From positions 1-33,220 of IMG/VR virus record IMGVR_UViG_3300010430_000297: DNA of 33,220 bases. One strand, given 5' to 3'. The stretch comes from a virus. Positions 31,873 through 33,220 of the stretch are shown here, in pieces. Below the pieces are notes generated by a model. That model was not told the DNA's origin and ran no database searches. It worked only from the letters and a program-made list of their open reading frames with translations. The translations under genes and the position numbers were made by a program. Within the stretch, counting starts at the first letter, position 1, and the number at the start of each line of letters is the position of its first letter.

Positions 31873-32612
31873 ATCTCTTCCAAGAAGATAGCATCGGTGG
31901 TGCGTTTGTCAAGGGCGCGAACGAATTCAGCGCATTCTAACAAATCGTCGTGCGTCCCACAGTCAAACCACACCCCATCAAATTCAACAGCAGTCACACC
32001 TTCGTAATCATTATCATTCAATAATCCAATTAGATCTGTAATCTCTAACTCCCCTCTTAGGGAGGGTTTAACTTTCTTCGCATATTCCACCGCTCGATTA
32101 GAAAATACATATAGTCCAATTACAGCATCATTGCTAATGAACTCTTTCGGTTTCTCGACGATTGATACCAACTTTCCAGTTGATTCATCAAGCAATGCTA
32201 CACCATACGCTGACGGTTCTGTAACCTTATATGTGAAAATAGTGTTAGGATGTATATTTTCTGGAAGCTTACCTAGAAGAACATTATCTCCAAGAATTAG
32301 AGTAACTTCATCATCGCCAATGAACTCTTCCCCAATGATAAATGCTTCTGCAAGTCCATTTGGATTTTCTTGAACTATATATTCAACATTTACTCCAAAT
32401 TTAGAACCATCTCCAATATACTTCTCGAATAGTTCAAACTGTTTCAGAGAAGCTACAATGATTAGAATATCCTTAATATCCATGTCGATCAGAGTCTTCA
32501 GAGGGTAGTAGATCATGGGTTGTTTATACACTGGTAGTAATTGCTTACTAATACCATGTGTTAGGGGAAATAGTCGAGTCCCCTTACCTCCTGCTAAGAT
32601 AATACCTTTCAT
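31869..32612 (-). CDS. rmlA: Glucose-1-phosphate thymidylyltransferase-like nucleotidyltransferase (RmlA)
   Basis: The 247-aa protein has the sugar-nucleotidyltransferase signature MKGIILAGGKGTRLFPLT (GGxGTRL at 8-14), SKQLLPVYKQPMIYYPL, QENPNGLAEAF (81-91), the metal-binding LGDN (107-110), VEKPKEF and a final VWFDCGTHDDLLE. RmlA joins glucose-1-phosphate to dTTP, giving the substrate of RmlB. It is about 40 residues shorter than typical RmlA, lacking the C-terminal extension that carries the allosteric region. It overlaps an SDR gene upstream and the clamp loader gene downstream by 4 nt each. Confidence 0.9.
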   Translation of the reverse strand: MKGIILAGGKGTRLFPLTHGISKQLLPVYKQPMIYYPLKTLIDMDIKDILIIVASLKQFELFEKYIGDGSKFGVNVEYIVQENPNGLAEAFIIGEEFIGDDEVTLILGDNVLLGKLPENIHPNTIFTYKVTEPSAYGVALLDESTGKLVSIVEKPKEFISNDAVIGLYVFSNRAVEYAKKVKPSLRGELEITDLIGLLNDNDYEGVTAVEFDGVWFDCGTHDDLLECAEFVRALDKRTTDAIFLEEI

Positions 32613-33220
32613 GATGCACAGACTCCGTTGATTTTGTTGCAGATCCCGTTCATAAATTGAGTTTCAGTTAGGAATGGGTGTAATCCTGAAGCTTTATGAT
32701 TATCTAATATGCAGTTACTTCTAGGTGCTGCCATCTTTAAGGAATCAACGTCAACCCACTTAGGGTTTAACCTTTTCCATCCACCCACATTCATATGATT
32801 GAGTTTTTGGATCACTTCTCTTGTCGTTAGAGGATTTGGATTGACGATGTTGTATATATCCTGTTTTACATTCCAATCGGTATCTGGATTTATCAGTAAA
32901 GCATTCACAAAACCGCATAAATCTGGTATATATGTCTTAGAGTTTTTAAAATCTATCAGATTCGGATAATCCATAATCTTCTTCAAGAAGTTTCTAGGAC
33001 TCTCGATATCGTCAGAGATTGGCATTCTAATTCTCAAGAGCTTCATCTTCAAATCTCTCGTTAATGTTTCGAATGCGTGTTTACTCTTACTGTAGAAACT
33101 ACTATCATCAAACAGCCCGAAATTCGGTGTATAGTTTTCAGAGAAGTTATATTCATACCCATTATAGATACACCCACTACTTATATGGATGTAACGCACT
33201 TCTGCACGTTCACAAAGAGA
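32609..33220 (-). CDS. Short-chain dehydrogenase/epimerase, partial (start beyond the right edge)
   Basis: The open frame runs off the window: codons upstream of the GTG at 33199 read ...SLCERAE-VRYIHISSGCIY without a stop. IHISSGCIYNGYE and FYSKSKHAFETL contain the SDR Ser and the Y-x-x-x-K pair, and LLRIRMPISDD the following strand. The NAD-binding GxxGxxG must lie outside. It resembles NAD-dependent epimerases and RmlD-like reductases, so it probably makes the final sugar of this nucleotide-sugar set; the exact reaction is not deducible. It overlaps rmlA by 4 nt (32609-32612). Confidence 0.75.
   Translation of the reverse strand, partial: SLCERAEVRYIHISSGCIYNGYEYNFSENYTPNFGLFDDSSFYSKSKHAFETLTRDLKMKLLRIRMPISDDIESPRNFLKKIMDYPNLIDFKNSKTYIPDLCGFVNALLINPDTDWNVKQDIYNIVNPNPLTTREVIQKLNHMNVGGWKRLNPKWVDVDSLKMAAPRSNCILDNHKASGLHPFLTETQFMNGICNKINGVCAS

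Noticed and set aside
1-33220. tRNA genes, CRISPR arrays, insertion sequences, attachment sites
   Set aside because: No cloverleaf, no spaced direct repeats and no transposase or integrase were seen; the only tandem repeat is coding (30485-30580).

Overview
This 33.2 kb window is part of the genome of a T4-like contractile-tailed virus (myovirus). The large terminase, tail sheath, tail tube, gp25, gp6, gp53-like protein, gp14-like neck protein and gp44-like clamp loader are all recognisable. The DNA is AT-rich, about one third G+C by eye. Genes are packed with almost no gaps. I saw no tRNA, rRNA, CRISPR array or insertion sequence. Major capsid protein, portal and prohead protease are not in the window. 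The host cannot be read from the sequence. Shine-Dalgarno motifs are almost absent, and a baseplate gene carries a PKD domain; both would fit a Bacteroidota host, but neither proves it.

Layout. Positions 1-6815 (minus strand) hold accessory and metabolic genes: a partial DUF7666-like gene, YopX-like protein, FCP1-like HAD protein, metallophosphoesterase, RadA-like ATPase, a small orphan, zinc metallopeptidase, an unknown gene, an HTH-metallophosphoesterase fusion, dTDP-glucose 4,6-dehydratase and an unknown gene. Positions 6849-7328 (plus) hold a likely small terminase subunit. Positions 7329-20933 (minus) hold the tail module and the large terminase: an unknown gene, lysozyme, gp27-like hub, gp53, tube cap, tape measure, two hub-assembly-like proteins, tube-like protein, tail tube, sheath, a third tube-fold protein and terL. 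Positions 20974-23228 (plus) hold an acidic prohead-core-like protein, an unknown gene and a gp14-like neck protein. Positions 23225-29330 (minus) hold a PKD-containing baseplate protein, gp6, gp25 and a coiled-coil protein. Positions 29365-30964 (plus) hold two unknown late genes. Positions 30946-33220 (minus) hold the clamp loader ATPase, a RmlA-like thymidylyltransferase and a partial short-chain dehydrogenase (SDR).

The most striking feature is how genes start. Sixteen genes have a T4-type late promoter core (NTAAATA) just before the start codon: in 11 the spacer is exactly 5 nt, in 3 it is 6 nt, and the others are 7 and 10 nt. With the known T4 geometry this puts the transcription start on or next to the start codon, so late mRNAs should be leaderless. 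A second promoter class (TAATTAAAACCCGA, then 13 nt, then ATG) occurs three times, all in the first 4.3 kb, with identical spacing and a -10-like hexamer 6 nt before ATG, again predicting leaderless RNA. Nearly all other genes overlap or abut the stop codon of the gene before them, so they look translationally coupled.

A second striking point is a gp26-like baseplate gene with an in-frame amber codon at codon 40, although its late promoter and 39 N-terminal codons are intact. TAG is also almost unused as a stop: 1 of the 36 stop codons I could read.
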